This document shows positions 37,442 through 46,631 of a stretch of 64,000 nt of DNA, piece after piece (the first letter of the stretch is position 1; each line of letters begins with the position of its first letter). Origin of the DNA: Gemmatimonadota bacterium (lineage in GTDB: Bacteria > JBHIER01 > G020348925); assembly GCA_020348925.1 (NCBI GenBank), contig CP070758.1:3263260-3327259 (forward strand). The letters are read 5' to 3'. The notes below the pieces were generated by a model, which made no database searches, was not told where the DNA came from, and saw nothing but the letters and a program-made list of their open reading frames with translations. A program made the translations under genes and the position numbers.

Positions 37442-37514
37442 TTGACAATTGGAAAAAATTGGTTTACTTATGGCACAATATGGTATAGATTGGAATGAAT
37501 TGGACGTCGATTGG
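37442..37514 (+). promoter_or_regulatory. Candidate dcw promoter with five TTGG boxes (MraZ operator-like)
   Basis: TTGACA at 37442-37447 could serve as -35, although no good -10 lies at 17 bases (TACTTA). TTGG occurs at 37449, 37459, 37490, 37500 and 37511, that is at spacings of 10, 31, 10 and 11 bases. MraZ in E. coli and other bacteria represses the dcw operon by binding several direct repeats with 10-bp phasing ahead of its own gene. The remaining 37208-37441 sequence shows no gene, only a CCAAAA/TTTTGG palindrome near 37413. Confidence 0.55.
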
Positions 37515-37571
37515 AAGACATCGGTATTATGCTTCATTGAATCCGGATGGTTTCAAAAGGAAAGACTTGCT

Positions 37572-37970
37572 ATGTTCCATAATCTCTGCGGCCAATATCG
37601 TTGTTCAATTGAGAGCGGCAGGTTGAAACTGCCCGCTCCACTCTGTCGGGCCCTGAAAATAGAATCCAAGCAACAATTTCATATGACGAGAGAGAAGAGT
37701 GATAGACTCCATCTCTACTCGCAACAACTTTGGGAAGAGCGGGTCGATGAATTGATGCGGCTGCGAAAGCAGCACGGGGGGGAGGAGAAATTCAGGGAGA
37801 TTGTCGACTCATATTGTCCCATCGATGTGGACAAAAACGGGCGCATGACGATACCCCAGGACATTCGGGAAAGGGCCGGATTGGACAAAAAAGTGGTCGT
37901 CGTAGGTATGCTCGATCACATGGAGATCTGGGACTTTGAGAAATACGAAAGGAGTTTCCGAAGAATGTAA
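37572..37970 (+). CDS. mraZ: Transcriptional regulator MraZ
   Basis: 132 residues in two SpoVT/AbrB-type halves: SGRLKLPAPLCRAL near residue 15 and DKNGRMTIPQDIRERAGL near 85, the DxxGR motif pair of MraZ; a final segment VVVVGMLDHMEIWD closes the second half. MraZ forms a ring-shaped oligomer that represses the dcw cluster. ATG 37572 gives the normal MraZ N-terminus and is preceded by AAAGGAAAG; the longer in-frame extension to 37449 would include the putative operator and is rejected. First gene of the dcw operon; rsmH follows after 66 bases. Confidence 0.9.
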   Translation: MFHNLCGQYRCSIESGRLKLPAPLCRALKIESKQQFHMTREKSDRLHLYSQQLWEERVDELMRLRKQHGGEEKFREIVDSYCPIDVDKNGRMTIPQDIRERAGLDKKVVVVGMLDHMEIWDFEKYERSFRRM

Positions 37971-38036
37971 CTGGTACGGAATAGGCATGGCTCCGTTACA
38001 TGCCTCTATCTGAGTGAACCCTTCTGTTTTCGCGAC

Positions 38037-39023
38037 ATGAATACTCTGTACACGTTGCCATCTCTAGGCGAGCCAACATTGAATCCAGGTTCTCGTGAGC
38101 CGGAACATATCCCGGTACTCAAAGAGACGGTTGTGAGTTCCCTTATCACAGACCGTGAAGGGATCTATGTCGATTGCACCGTGGGCGGCGGCGGTCACGC
38201 GGAGGCGATTCTGGACCGTTTGGGAGCGTCGGGAACCGTCATTGGTCTCGATCTTGACGCTGATGCGGTCGAGGCGACCCGAAAACGACTCGCCCGTTTC
38301 AGGCAGAACGTGAGCCTGTTTCAGGCGGACTTTTCTGCCCTTGGAGAGACTTTGGAGGAGAATGGAATATCTGAGGTGGCCGGAGTTCTCTTCGATTTGG
38401 GGCTCTCGTCCCTGCAGCTCGATGCGCCGGACAGGGGGTTCAGCTACAGCCATGATGGTCCTTTGGATATGCGCCTGAACCGGTCTCAATCGAAAACGGC
38501 ACGGGATGTCGTAAACTGGTATACGAGGAATGAGTTGACACGTATTTTTCGGGACTACGGGCAAGAGCGGTACGCCAGCACGATCAGCAGGGCTGTCATC
38601 AGAGCGCGCGAGGGAAGGCCCATTGAGAGCACGTCCCATTTGGCCCATCTTGTACAATGTGCGATTCCAACGAGAGGTCCTCAGGTGAAGACGCTTTCAA
38701 GAATTTTCCAGGCCATTCGAATCGAGGTCAACGATGAATTGTGCCGTCTGAAAAAGGGTCTCTTGAACGCTATAGCTGTTGTGAGGGGTGGGGGGCGCAT
38801 TGTGACGATTTCATATCATTCTTTGGAGGACAGAATCGTGAAGTCGATCTTCTCCGAAAAGTCGAAGGGATGTATCTGTCCTCCTGATCTGCCGGTCTGC
38901 GCCTGTGATCGGGCGGTGGAGTTGAACGTGCTGACGAGAGGTGCCCTGCGACCGGATGATGAAGAGGTGCGAAGAAACAATCGGGCCCGAAGCGCCCGCC
39001 TGAGGATCGCTGAGAAAATATAA
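38037..39023 (+). CDS. rsmH: 16S rRNA (cytosine1402-N4)-methyltransferase
   Basis: 328 residues of the MraW/RsmH family, which N4-methylates C1402 of 16S rRNA using S-adenosylmethionine. Landmarks are HIPVLKETVV, the SAM loop DCTVGGGGHAEAIL, GLDLDADAVEATRKRL, LFDLGLSSLQLD, DRGFSYSHDGPLDMRLN, FRDYGQERYAS, ARIFQAIRIEVNDEL-like segment (RIFQAIRIEVNDEL) and the SYHSLEDRIVK motif. The N-terminus is about 15 residues longer than usual, and the ribosome site ahead of ATG 38037 is poor. Cotranscribed with ftsL, eight bases downstream. Confidence 0.96.
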   Translation: MNTLYTLPSLGEPTLNPGSREPEHIPVLKETVVSSLITDREGIYVDCTVGGGGHAEAILDRLGASGTVIGLDLDADAVEATRKRLARFRQNVSLFQADFSALGETLEENGISEVAGVLFDLGLSSLQLDAPDRGFSYSHDGPLDMRLNRSQSKTARDVVNWYTRNELTRIFRDYGQERYASTISRAVIRAREGRPIESTSHLAHLVQCAIPTRGPQVKTLSRIFQAIRIEVNDELCRLKKGLLNAIAVVRGGGRIVTISYHSLEDRIVKSIFSEKSKGCICPPDLPVCACDRAVELNVLTRGALRPDDEEVRRNNRARSARLRIAEKI

Positions 39024-39031
39024 GGGGGAAC

Positions 39032-39439
39032 ATGGTCCGACATCACATGGGGCTTGTCAAGCGCCACGCAAAACAGCGCTCTGGCGTTCGGAATGCGGTC
39101 CTGTGGAAATATATGGCTATTCTCTTCGCTGTCGTGTTTCTGATGGTGTTCTATCTCTGGGAACAGTATCAGGTCATCTCTTTCGATTCCACGATTCATA
39201 CCTTGAGGGGCGAGATCCAAGAAGTAGACGATGAGAACAGCCGGCTTTTCGTGCAGGTGGTCTCCTTGTCTAATGGACAGGAGATCACAGCGCGGGCGCG
39301 ACATGATTTGAAAATGACGTTTCCTGAAAGAGAGCGCGTTCTTCTCATTGAACGCTCGCCTGCTGATTGGACAAAGATGCATATCGATCTGGGTGCGGAT
39401 CAAGCGCTTGGTTTCGCTCCCGAAGACTTTTCCGAATGA
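39032..39439 (+). CDS. ftsL: Cell division protein FtsL
   Basis: 135 residues with a short basic cytoplasmic tail, a single membrane helix (MAILFAVVFLMVFYLW, about 30-46) and a periplasmic coiled-coil segment (IHTLRGEIQEVDDENSRLFVQV in part), followed by RARHDLKMTFPE. This is the FtsL pattern: with FtsB and FtsQ it activates FtsW/FtsI. Sequence identity in this family is low, so identification rests on topology, size and position between rsmH and ftsI. AAGGGGGA precedes the ATG. Its stop overlaps the ftsI start. Confidence 0.85.
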   Translation: MVRHHMGLVKRHAKQRSGVRNAVLWKYMAILFAVVFLMVFYLWEQYQVISFDSTIHTLRGEIQEVDDENSRLFVQVVSLSNGQEITARARHDLKMTFPERERVLLIERSPADWTKMHIDLGADQALGFAPEDFSE

Positions 39440-41235
39440 TGATTGAGAAAACACACATCCGACGGTACCGCCTCATTCTCATGGGTGGACTGTTCTTCTG
39501 GCTCCTTTTGGTTGGTCGACTGGTCTACATCCAATTGGAGCGGAGCTCCATTTTTCAGAGCGTCGCCGCGCAGCAGCAGTTGCGCTTCCGGGAGTTGAAG
39601 CCGAACCGGGGTACGGTGTACGACCGGCGGTTGACTCCACTCACGTTAAATCTTGTGTATGATTCTTTCGGCGTCCGTCCGGACTCCTTAAAGGACCGAA
39701 GCCGCGCCGCCTCTCTTCTCTCACCCCTCTTGGGAAAGAGTCGGAAATGTGTGTCGGAGGTTCTGAACAAGTCCGGCGATTTTATCTGGCTGGCCAAAAA
39801 AGTTGAGCCCTCAGTCGGCGAACAAATCAGATCCCTGAACATACCCGGAATTTGTCCTCAAAGAGATGTCTTGCGATACTATCCCTTTGGAAAGCTCGCC
39901 GGCCAGGTGATCGGCTTCACCAACACAACGAATTGCGGCATCGAGGGGATCGAGATGGATATGAATTCCGCGCTGACGGGGACACCTGGGAAATGCATCA
40001 TATTGATGGATGCCAATTGCCGACGGTATTCCGACGTGACGCTTCCCTATGATCCGCCGCAGGACGGGTGTGATATCGTCTTGACTCTGGACGCCCGCTG
40101 TCAATCGATCGTCGAGGAAGAACTCCTGGCCACTGTGGACCAATACGGGGCCAGAGGGGCCATGGGTGTCGTCATAATCCCCCGGACCGGTGAGATCCTT
40201 GCCATGGCCAATATCCCGGAGTTTGATCCCAATCATGTCAATCGTTACAACAAGGCCCAACGAAAGAATCGGGTTGTCACGGACCTGTTCGAACCCGGCA
40301 GTATCTTCAAAGTGGTCACTGCGGCTGCGGCCCTGCAGGAGGGGATCGTCCAGCCCGAGGATTCGATCTATGCGGAGAACGGCTCTTTCCTCTATGCGGG
40401 AACGGTTCTCCACGACTGGAAGAAATTCGGTTGGGTCACCTTTCGTGAGGCCATTGAACACTCTGTGAACATAGCTGTGGCGAAGATTGCCTTGAAGCTC
40501 GGACCCACGACCTTTTACACGTACGCGACCAATTTTGGATTCGGTTGTAAAACAGGGGTTCAGTTTCCGGGGGAGGTCAACGGTGTGCTGAGGGATCAAA
40601 CACAATGGTCGGGGCGATCCTTGATAACCATGGCGCTGGGGCAAGAGGTCTCCGTGACGGCTCTCCAGATGGCGTGTGCGTACGGCGCAGTGGCCAATGG
40701 TGGCTGCCTCATGCAACCGCAGATTGTGAAAAGAGTGGTCGACCACAATGGCGATGTGATCAGAGAGATGAATGTGAAACAGATTCGAAGGGTGCTCAGA
40801 CCGGAGATTGCGGAACTGGTGACCCAGTTTTTAAAGGGGGTGGTGGATCGCGGCACCGGGGTGAAGGCTCAGGTGGATCACATCACCGTCGCCGGGAAGA
40901 CCGCCACAGCCCAAAAGGCCGACCGCGAGGGGTACAGGGAAGGCAAGTATATGGCCTGCTTTGTTGGATTCCTGCCGGCCGAAGACCCTCAGCTTGTGGG
41001 AGTTGTCGTCATCGATGAACCTCAACAAATCTATTGGGGCGGGGAGGTCGCGGCGCCCACCTTCGGGCGGATTATGAAGCGAATCGTCCACCTCCCTGAC
41101 GGCCCTGTCGAGAATTTTCTGTTGGCCCAGGTCGAGAGATTGACCGACGACATGCTCGTCTCAATTCATCGGGAAGCGGGGCTTGCCTCACAGGGAAGAG
41201 GGGAGCTGTTGTCCCAGGTTCTCACAGATGAATGA
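39436..41235 (+). CDS. ftsI: Peptidoglycan transpeptidase FtsI (PBP3-type)
   Basis: 599 residues: a short cytoplasmic tail, one membrane helix (LILMGGLFFWLLLVGRLVYI in part), the PBP dimer domain (PNRGTVYDRRLTPLTLN) and the transpeptidase domain. SxxK is GSIFK, SxN is SVN, and the third motif is KTA (Lys488-Thr489-Ala490) in GKTATAQ, where most homologues have KTG. It crosslinks septal peptidoglycan with FtsW. No PASTA domains follow. The start at 39436 makes an ATGA overlap with ftsL; a tandem ATG follows at 39439. Ends overlapping murE by eight bases. Confidence 0.94.
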   Translation: MMIEKTHIRRYRLILMGGLFFWLLLVGRLVYIQLERSSIFQSVAAQQQLRFRELKPNRGTVYDRRLTPLTLNLVYDSFGVRPDSLKDRSRAASLLSPLLGKSRKCVSEVLNKSGDFIWLAKKVEPSVGEQIRSLNIPGICPQRDVLRYYPFGKLAGQVIGFTNTTNCGIEGIEMDMNSALTGTPGKCIILMDANCRRYSDVTLPYDPPQDGCDIVLTLDARCQSIVEEELLATVDQYGARGAMGVVIIPRTGEILAMANIPEFDPNHVNRYNKAQRKNRVVTDLFEPGSIFKVVTAAAALQEGIVQPEDSIYAENGSFLYAGTVLHDWKKFGWVTFREAIEHSVNIAVAKIALKLGPTTFYTYATNFGFGCKTGVQFPGEVNGVLRDQTQWSGRSLITMALGQEVSVTALQMACAYGAVANGGCLMQPQIVKRVVDHNGDVIREMNVKQIRRVLRPEIAELVTQFLKGVVDRGTGVKAQVDHITVAGKTATAQKADREGYREGKYMACFVGFLPAEDPQLVGVVVIDEPQQIYWGGEVAAPTFGRIMKRIVHLPDGPVENFLLAQVERLTDDMLVSIHREAGLASQGRGELLSQVLTDE

Positions 41236-42718
41236 GAAGGATGCGATGGTTTCAAACCTGAAACAGATACTCTCAGTTCTTCCGGATGCCGACGTTATCG
41301 GTGAGTCCGATATCGGGTTCCGAAAAATTGCCTATGATTCCCGTGCGGTCGAGCCCGGTGATCTGTTCGTCGCGTTGAAGGGGATCGGTCAGGATGGCCA
41401 TGCATTCATCCCCCAAGCCGTGCAGCAGGGAGCTGTGGCCGTGGTGGTGGAGGAGGCGTATCGAGCGCATGGGGTCGTTCAGGTGAAGGTTCCAAATACA
41501 CGACGGGCCTTAGCGCTGTTGGCGGCGGAATACTACGGAGCCCCGGCCCAAGAGCTGAGTTTGATCGGAATAACCGGAACGAACGGAAAAACGACCATCT
41601 CGCGCCTGGTGAAGAGTATTTTGGAGGCTGCCGGTCACAAGGTCGGCCTTATCGGTACGATCGAATATTGGATGGGCGATGAACGGCTGCCGGCAGGTTT
41701 GACGACGCCGGAATCCCTGGATCTCCACGGTCTGTTCAAAAAAATGATCGCCAATGGCATCGGTTCTGTGGTCCTGGAAGTCTCGTCCCATTCCTTGAGC
41801 TTGGACCGTGTCTTCGGACTAAATTTTGACGTGGGCGTCTTCAGCAACCTGTCCAGGGATCATCTCGATTTTCACAAGACCCTCGATGAGTACGAGCGGG
41901 CCAAGAGTATGCTCTTCCAATCCCTCGATTGGGCCAGAGCCAAGGCAGTCATTAACCGCGACGATCCTTCCGGGCGTCATATGATGGAGGTTTCCAAGGC
42001 ACCTGTCCTCTCCTACGGTTTTGATAGAGAGAGTTCCGTCTGGGCGAACGGCTTCTCTCTGACAGCGCAGGCGTCCCATTTCACCGTTCATGCCCCTGAC
42101 TGCGAGTTTGCGGTCGATTTCAGGCTTCTGGGAAGGTTCAACGTTTACAACGCCCTGGCGTCGGTTGGGGTCGGGTATGCCTTGGACATAGAACCATCAG
42201 TGATCAAAGAAGGATTGGAGCGCATCGGTACGGTTGAAGGGCGTTTTGAGCGGATCGACCGAGGTCAGCCGTTTACGGTCATCATCGATTACTCGCATAC
42301 CCCGGATGCACTGGAGCACTGTCTCACCGCTGCCCGAGAGTTGAGCCGGGGCGAGGTGATCGTAGTCTTCGGGTGCGGGGGGGATCGTGATAGCGGGAAG
42401 CGTTCGCTCATGGGGGAGGTGGCCAGCCGACTGGCCGATCGTATTATTATCACTTCGGACAATCCGAGAAGTGAGGATCCGGAACTGATTTTGCGCGACA
42501 TTGAGGAGGGTTTCCCCCCTCACAGCGCTTACGAAAAAATTGCGGATCGGCGGCAGGCCATTGAAAAAGCCCTGGGGTTGGCCCGGCAGGGTGACTGCGT
42601 CGTTATTGCCGGCAAGGGGCACGAAGCGTATCAGATTATTGGCAGGGACAGGATACCGTTCAGTGATCGAGCCGAAGTTGAACGGATTTTGAGAACATAC
42701 CGCGAGACGGTTTCATGA
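41228..42718 (+). CDS. murE: UDP-MurNAc-tripeptide synthetase (meso-DAP adding)
   Basis: About 496 residues. It adds the third peptide residue to UDP-MurNAc-L-Ala-D-Glu in the cytoplasm. The ATP loop is GITGTNGKTTISRL, followed by TTPESLDLH and EVSSHSLSLDRV; the C-terminal domain has VIIDYSHTPDALEHCL and DNPRSEDP. The DNPR motif is known to select meso-diaminopimelate over lysine, which indicates Gram-negative-type peptidoglycan. ATG 41228 overlaps the end of ftsI; ATG 41246 is an alternative with an AGAAGG ahead. Confidence 0.96.
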   Translation: MNEKDAMVSNLKQILSVLPDADVIGESDIGFRKIAYDSRAVEPGDLFVALKGIGQDGHAFIPQAVQQGAVAVVVEEAYRAHGVVQVKVPNTRRALALLAAEYYGAPAQELSLIGITGTNGKTTISRLVKSILEAAGHKVGLIGTIEYWMGDERLPAGLTTPESLDLHGLFKKMIANGIGSVVLEVSSHSLSLDRVFGLNFDVGVFSNLSRDHLDFHKTLDEYERAKSMLFQSLDWARAKAVINRDDPSGRHMMEVSKAPVLSYGFDRESSVWANGFSLTAQASHFTVHAPDCEFAVDFRLLGRFNVYNALASVGVGYALDIEPSVIKEGLERIGTVEGRFERIDRGQPFTVIIDYSHTPDALEHCLTAARELSRGEVIVVFGCGGDRDSGKRSLMGEVASRLADRIIITSDNPRSEDPELILRDIEEGFPPHSAYEKIADRRQAIEKALGLARQGDCVVIAGKGHEAYQIIGRDRIPFSDRAEVERILRTYRETVS

Positions 42719-44151
42719 TGGAACACCTGACGATCGGTGATGTGGTCAAGGCCACGGCCGGGACGCTTCGGGGCGAGGACCTGAAGAGGGCGGGCAAGGT
42801 CCGTCCGACGGGGGTGAGCATCGATTCCCGGACGGTGAACAATGGAGATCTTTTTTTCGCTCTTCAGGGTGAACGGTACGACGGCCATGACTTCACCGAG
42901 GAAGCTTGGCACAAGGGGGCCGTCGCAGCGGTTGTTTCTGAAGATTGGGCCAAGGCCAAGTGTGGGGAGCCAACTCGCGGAGGAAGGTCCATCGTCGTGA
43001 AGGATACGCTCGAGGCGTTTGGTGCGTGCGCCCGATACTATCGCTCCCGATTTTCACTTCCCGTGGTCGCTGTCACGGGGACGAACGGCAAGACGACGAC
43101 GAAAGATATGGTGGCTGCTGTTCTGTCAACGCACGGCGTGTGTCTGAAAACCGAGGGCAACTTGAACAACCACATCGGACTTCCCCTGACGCTTTTTCGC
43201 CTCAGATCCGCGCAGAATTTTGCCGTGGTGGAATTGGGCATGCGGAGCTCCGGGGAGATTGAACGGTTGGCAACGATTTGCGATCCTCAGATCGGTGTTA
43301 TTACCAACGTGGGTCCGGCACACATCCAATTCTTTCCCAGTGTGGAGGAGATTGCGCGGGCCAAGGCCGAACTCCTGGATTGTCTCGGCCCCTCGGGAAC
43401 GGCCGTCCTCAATGCGGATGACGAACTCGTGATGGGACAGCGTCGGCGCATGAGGGGTCGGATCGTGACCTTCGGTCTCAAAGGAGAGGCGGATGTCCGC
43501 GGGACGGGCGTCCGCATAACGGCCTCCGGGGGGATCGCCTTTGAAACGGATGACGGTCTGGATATTGCCCTGCACACGCCCGGGCGGTCGATGGTGTATA
43601 ACGCGCTGGCGGCCATTGCCGTCGGGCGGGAGTTCGGTATTCCGAGGGAGCGCATGAGGGCTGCTCTCGGGGAATTTCAAGCGCAGCCAATGAGAATGGA
43701 AATGCGCGCGATGAATGGCCTTCGAATTATCAACGATGCGTACAACGCCAATCCGGTCTCGATGCGAGGCGCGGTGCAAACACTGATGGACATACCCTGC
43801 AGCGGGAAAAGAATCGCCGTTTTAGGGGATATGCTTGAACTTGGCGATTGGGCCAGGCAAGCCCATCAGGACATTGGGAAGGTCGTCGGCGAATCCGGTG
43901 TCGATTACCTTTTCGCCCTGGGGGACCTCGCGCACTTCGTCGCGCAAGAGGCAGTCGCAGCGGGGATGGCTCAGGAGCGGGTCCAACGGTGTGAGAACAG
44001 AGATGAGGTTGTTGACAGACTCAGAGAGATCGGACGCAGCGGTGACCTCATATTGGTCAAGGGATCGCGGAAGATGGGCCTGGAGGAGATCGTTGAGGGA
44101 CTCCTGCGGGGGAGCTCAGAGGTTGCACAGACATCGGCGGAGACAGGCTAA
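42715..44151 (+). CDS. murF: UDP-MurNAc-tripeptide:D-Ala-D-Ala ligase
   Basis: 478 residues of the Mur ligase family; it joins D-Ala-D-Ala to UDP-MurNAc-tripeptide. SIDSRTVNNGDLFFALQGERYDGHDF is the MurF N-terminal domain, in fragments typical for the family; GTNGKTTTKDMVAAVL is the ATP loop; NAYNANPxSM appears as DAYNANPVSMRGAV, and VLGDMLELGDWA follows. The start overlaps the murE stop by four bases. No ddl gene is present in this cluster, so D-Ala-D-Ala ligase is encoded elsewhere. Confidence 0.96.
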   Translation: MMEHLTIGDVVKATAGTLRGEDLKRAGKVRPTGVSIDSRTVNNGDLFFALQGERYDGHDFTEEAWHKGAVAAVVSEDWAKAKCGEPTRGGRSIVVKDTLEAFGACARYYRSRFSLPVVAVTGTNGKTTTKDMVAAVLSTHGVCLKTEGNLNNHIGLPLTLFRLRSAQNFAVVELGMRSSGEIERLATICDPQIGVITNVGPAHIQFFPSVEEIARAKAELLDCLGPSGTAVLNADDELVMGQRRRMRGRIVTFGLKGEADVRGTGVRITASGGIAFETDDGLDIALHTPGRSMVYNALAAIAVGREFGIPRERMRAALGEFQAQPMRMEMRAMNGLRIINDAYNANPVSMRGAVQTLMDIPCSGKRIAVLGDMLELGDWARQAHQDIGKVVGESGVDYLFALGDLAHFVAQEAVAAGMAQERVQRCENRDEVVDRLREIGRSGDLILVKGSRKMGLEEIVEGLLRGSSEVAQTSAETG

Positions 44152-44153
44152 CC

Positions 44154-45239
44154 ATGTTCTATCACCTGTTATATCCTTTAAAAGAATTTATGAGCGGTTT
44201 CAATCTGTTCCAGTATATAACCTTTCGGGCAGCATACGCCGCCGTCACCGCGCTTCTCATGAGCTTCTTTTTGGGTCCGTACGTCATCAAAAGACTGAAA
44301 AGGACCCAGGTGATCGAGAAGATCAGTCAGTACGCGCCAAAGACCCATCAGAGAAAAACGGGCACTCCGACCATGGGGGGTATTCTCATTCTTATCTCCG
44401 TCTTGGTCCCGACGCTGTTGTGGGCGAAACTCACGAATCCGTATACGTGGCTGATCGTTTTTGTGACCGCCTGGATGGGAATTCTGGGTTTCATTGACGA
44501 CTATCTCAAAGTCGTGAAGGGATTTTCGAAGGGTCTGGTGTTTAAGTATAAAATATCAGGGCAGATTGTACTGGGTATCATAGTCGGCCTTCTTCTGTAC
44601 CTCTTTCCCCTGGCACCGGAGGCGGCGACCCAGACGAGCGTCCCCTTTCTGAAGGATTATCGAATCGATTTCTTTTGGCTGTATGTTCCCTTTGTCGTCC
44701 TCGTCATTACGGGGGCATCCAATGCCGTCAATCTGTCTGACGGACTCGATGGGTTGGCCGTAGGACTCGTGGCTGTGTCGGCCGCAGCCCTGGCCGGCAT
44801 GTGCTACGTCACGGGTCACATGAAGTTTAGTGGGTATCTGAATATCATGTACTTGCCGGGGAGCGGTGAATTGACCGTCTTCTGCGCTGCGCTCCTGGGC
44901 GCCTGTCTCGGTTTTTTATGGTTCAACACGTATCCGGCCGAGGTGTTCATGGGCGATACCGGAGCCTTGGCCCTGGGCGGAGCTTTGGGGATGCTGGCCA
45001 TCCTGGTGAAAAAGGAGTTGCTCCTGATCATAGTGGGGGGGGTTTTCGTGGCAGAAGCCCTGTCCGTTATTCTCCAGGTGGCGTACTTCAAATGGAGGGG
45101 AAAGCGGATCTTTCGTATGTCTCCCCTGCATCATCATTTTGAGCTGAAGGGGTGGAAAGAGCCGAAAGTGGTGGTGCGATTCTGGATTACGGCAGTCCTT
45201 CTGGCTCTTTTAACGTTGAGCACCTTTAAGATACGGTAG
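44154..45239 (+). CDS. mraY: Phospho-MurNAc-pentapeptide transferase
   Basis: 361 residues with about ten membrane helices. MraY transfers phospho-MurNAc-pentapeptide to undecaprenyl phosphate, making lipid I. Family signatures are KTHQRKTGTPTMGG, GFIDDYLKVVKG, NAVNLSDGLDGLA, EVFMGDTGALALGG and SPLHHHFELKGWKE, including the conserved aspartates and the His cluster. Located two bases after murF and directly before murD. Confidence 0.97.
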   Translation: MFYHLLYPLKEFMSGFNLFQYITFRAAYAAVTALLMSFFLGPYVIKRLKRTQVIEKISQYAPKTHQRKTGTPTMGGILILISVLVPTLLWAKLTNPYTWLIVFVTAWMGILGFIDDYLKVVKGFSKGLVFKYKISGQIVLGIIVGLLLYLFPLAPEAATQTSVPFLKDYRIDFFWLYVPFVVLVITGASNAVNLSDGLDGLAVGLVAVSAAALAGMCYVTGHMKFSGYLNIMYLPGSGELTVFCAALLGACLGFLWFNTYPAEVFMGDTGALALGGALGMLAILVKKELLLIIVGGVFVAEALSVILQVAYFKWRGKRIFRMSPLHHHFELKGWKEPKVVVRFWITAVLLALLTLSTFKIR

Positions 45240-46631
45240 GTGCGGAGCAAGAGTGTGTCTCTGGGCAATGTGCGAAAAAAAAAGTGTGTCGTTCTTGGTT
45301 TGGCCAGCAGCGGTGTGGCCGTGGCTTCACTGCTCGCACGGAAAGGAGCAGAGGTGGTGGGAAGCGACGTGCTGACAAAGGAGCAGTTGCCGGAGACGGC
45401 GGAAAAGCTGGAACGTCAGGGCGTTCACATCGAATGGGGCGGGCATCCTGATACTCTTCTGGAGGGTGCGGAGTATGTCGTGATCAGTCCGGGTGTTCCC
45501 CAAAATGTTCCGGTTGTACAACGGGCGCATGAGAGGGGAATTCCTGTCGTTGGAGAGATTGAGGTTGCCTCCTGGTTCTGTCGCGCCCCCATCATTGCCG
45601 TGACGGGTTCAAACGGGAAGACGACGACGACCGCGCTCCTGGGAGAGCTCTTCACCGGGGACGGCTGGGTTGTGACCGTAGCAGGAAATATCGGATCGCC
45701 CTTTTCAGACAGTGCCGACAGCATTCCGCCCGAGGGGATCGCCGTTGTGGAAGTGAGCAGTTTTCAATTGGAGACGATCGTTGCCTTTCGGCCCGAGGTG
45801 AGCGTTCTGCTCAATCTCTCGCCGGATCATCTTGACCGGTACGCCGGCTACGAGGCGTACGTTGCGGCCAAAGCGCGGATCTTTGAAAATCAGGATGAGA
45901 GGGATGTGGCTGTCTTGAATGCCGACGATTCAGGGGTTATGGGACTGGCCGGGCAGATCTCGGCCAAAATCGTTCCCTTCAGCATTGCGCGAGATCTCGA
46001 GGAGGGGGTGTTCGTCTCAGGAGGGGTTCTCACGGCTCGCCTCTCAGGGCAGGAGGAACAGATGTGTTCGGTGGAGGAGATTCGGGTCCCCGGACCCCAC
46101 AATCTTTCAAACGTTGCAGCGGCCCTGGCTGTTTCTAAGACGAAAGGTCTCGGGACCTCCAAACTTCGAAAAGTACTGCGGACCTTTGCAGGTGTTGAGC
46201 ATCGGCTCGAATGGGTGGCCGATGTCGGAGGAATAGCGTTTATCAATGATTCGAAGGCGACCAACGTCGTCTCCGTTCAGTGTGCCTTGCAGAGCTTTCA
46301 AACACCCATCATCCTGATTGCCGGTGGTCGGGAGAAAGGGACCGATTTCGGTCCACTCCGTCGGTCTGTGGCTGAAAAGGTGAAACTCTTGATCCTCATG
46401 GGAGAAGCGGCCCCGAAATTGAGGCATGCCCTAAGTGGTGTCGTTGAGACGGTTGAAGCGGGATCGATGGAGGAGGCCGTGGACAAGGCTTTTCAGTCGG
46501 CGCGGGAGGGCGACACCGTCCTGCTCTCACCGGCCTGCGCCAGCTTCGATATGTACCACAATTATGAGGAGCGCGGGGCTCGCTTCAAGGACGCCGTGCG
46601 CCGCATACGTGACCGAGAGCATCATGGTTGA
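45240..46631 (+). CDS. murD: UDP-MurNAc-L-alanine:D-glutamate ligase
   Basis: 463 residues. It adds D-Glu to UDP-MurNAc-L-Ala. The N-terminal nucleotide-binding fold has VLGLASSGVAVASLLA and VISPGVP; the ATP loop is VTGSNGKTTTTALLGE; VSSFQLET, NLSPDHLDRY and DSKATN are standard, and SPACASFDMYHNYEERGARFK closes the C-terminal domain. The start is GTG 45240, immediately after the mraY stop. The end overlaps ftsW by eight bases. Confidence 0.96.
   Translation: MRSKSVSLGNVRKKKCVVLGLASSGVAVASLLARKGAEVVGSDVLTKEQLPETAEKLERQGVHIEWGGHPDTLLEGAEYVVISPGVPQNVPVVQRAHERGIPVVGEIEVASWFCRAPIIAVTGSNGKTTTTALLGELFTGDGWVVTVAGNIGSPFSDSADSIPPEGIAVVEVSSFQLETIVAFRPEVSVLLNLSPDHLDRYAGYEAYVAAKARIFENQDERDVAVLNADDSGVMGLAGQISAKIVPFSIARDLEEGVFVSGGVLTARLSGQEEQMCSVEEIRVPGPHNLSNVAAALAVSKTKGLGTSKLRKVLRTFAGVEHRLEWVADVGGIAFINDSKATNVVSVQCALQSFQTPIILIAGGREKGTDFGPLRRSVAEKVKLLILMGEAAPKLRHALSGVVETVEAGSMEEAVDKAFQSAREGDTVLLSPACASFDMYHNYEERGARFKDAVRRIRDREHHG

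Noticed and set aside
37449-37571. N-terminal extension of mraZ
   Set aside because: The family N-terminus begins at 37572, and the extension would translate the putative operator.
39811-40746. 311-codon minus-strand frame inside ftsI
   Set aside because: Antisense shadow of a gene with all transpeptidase motifs.
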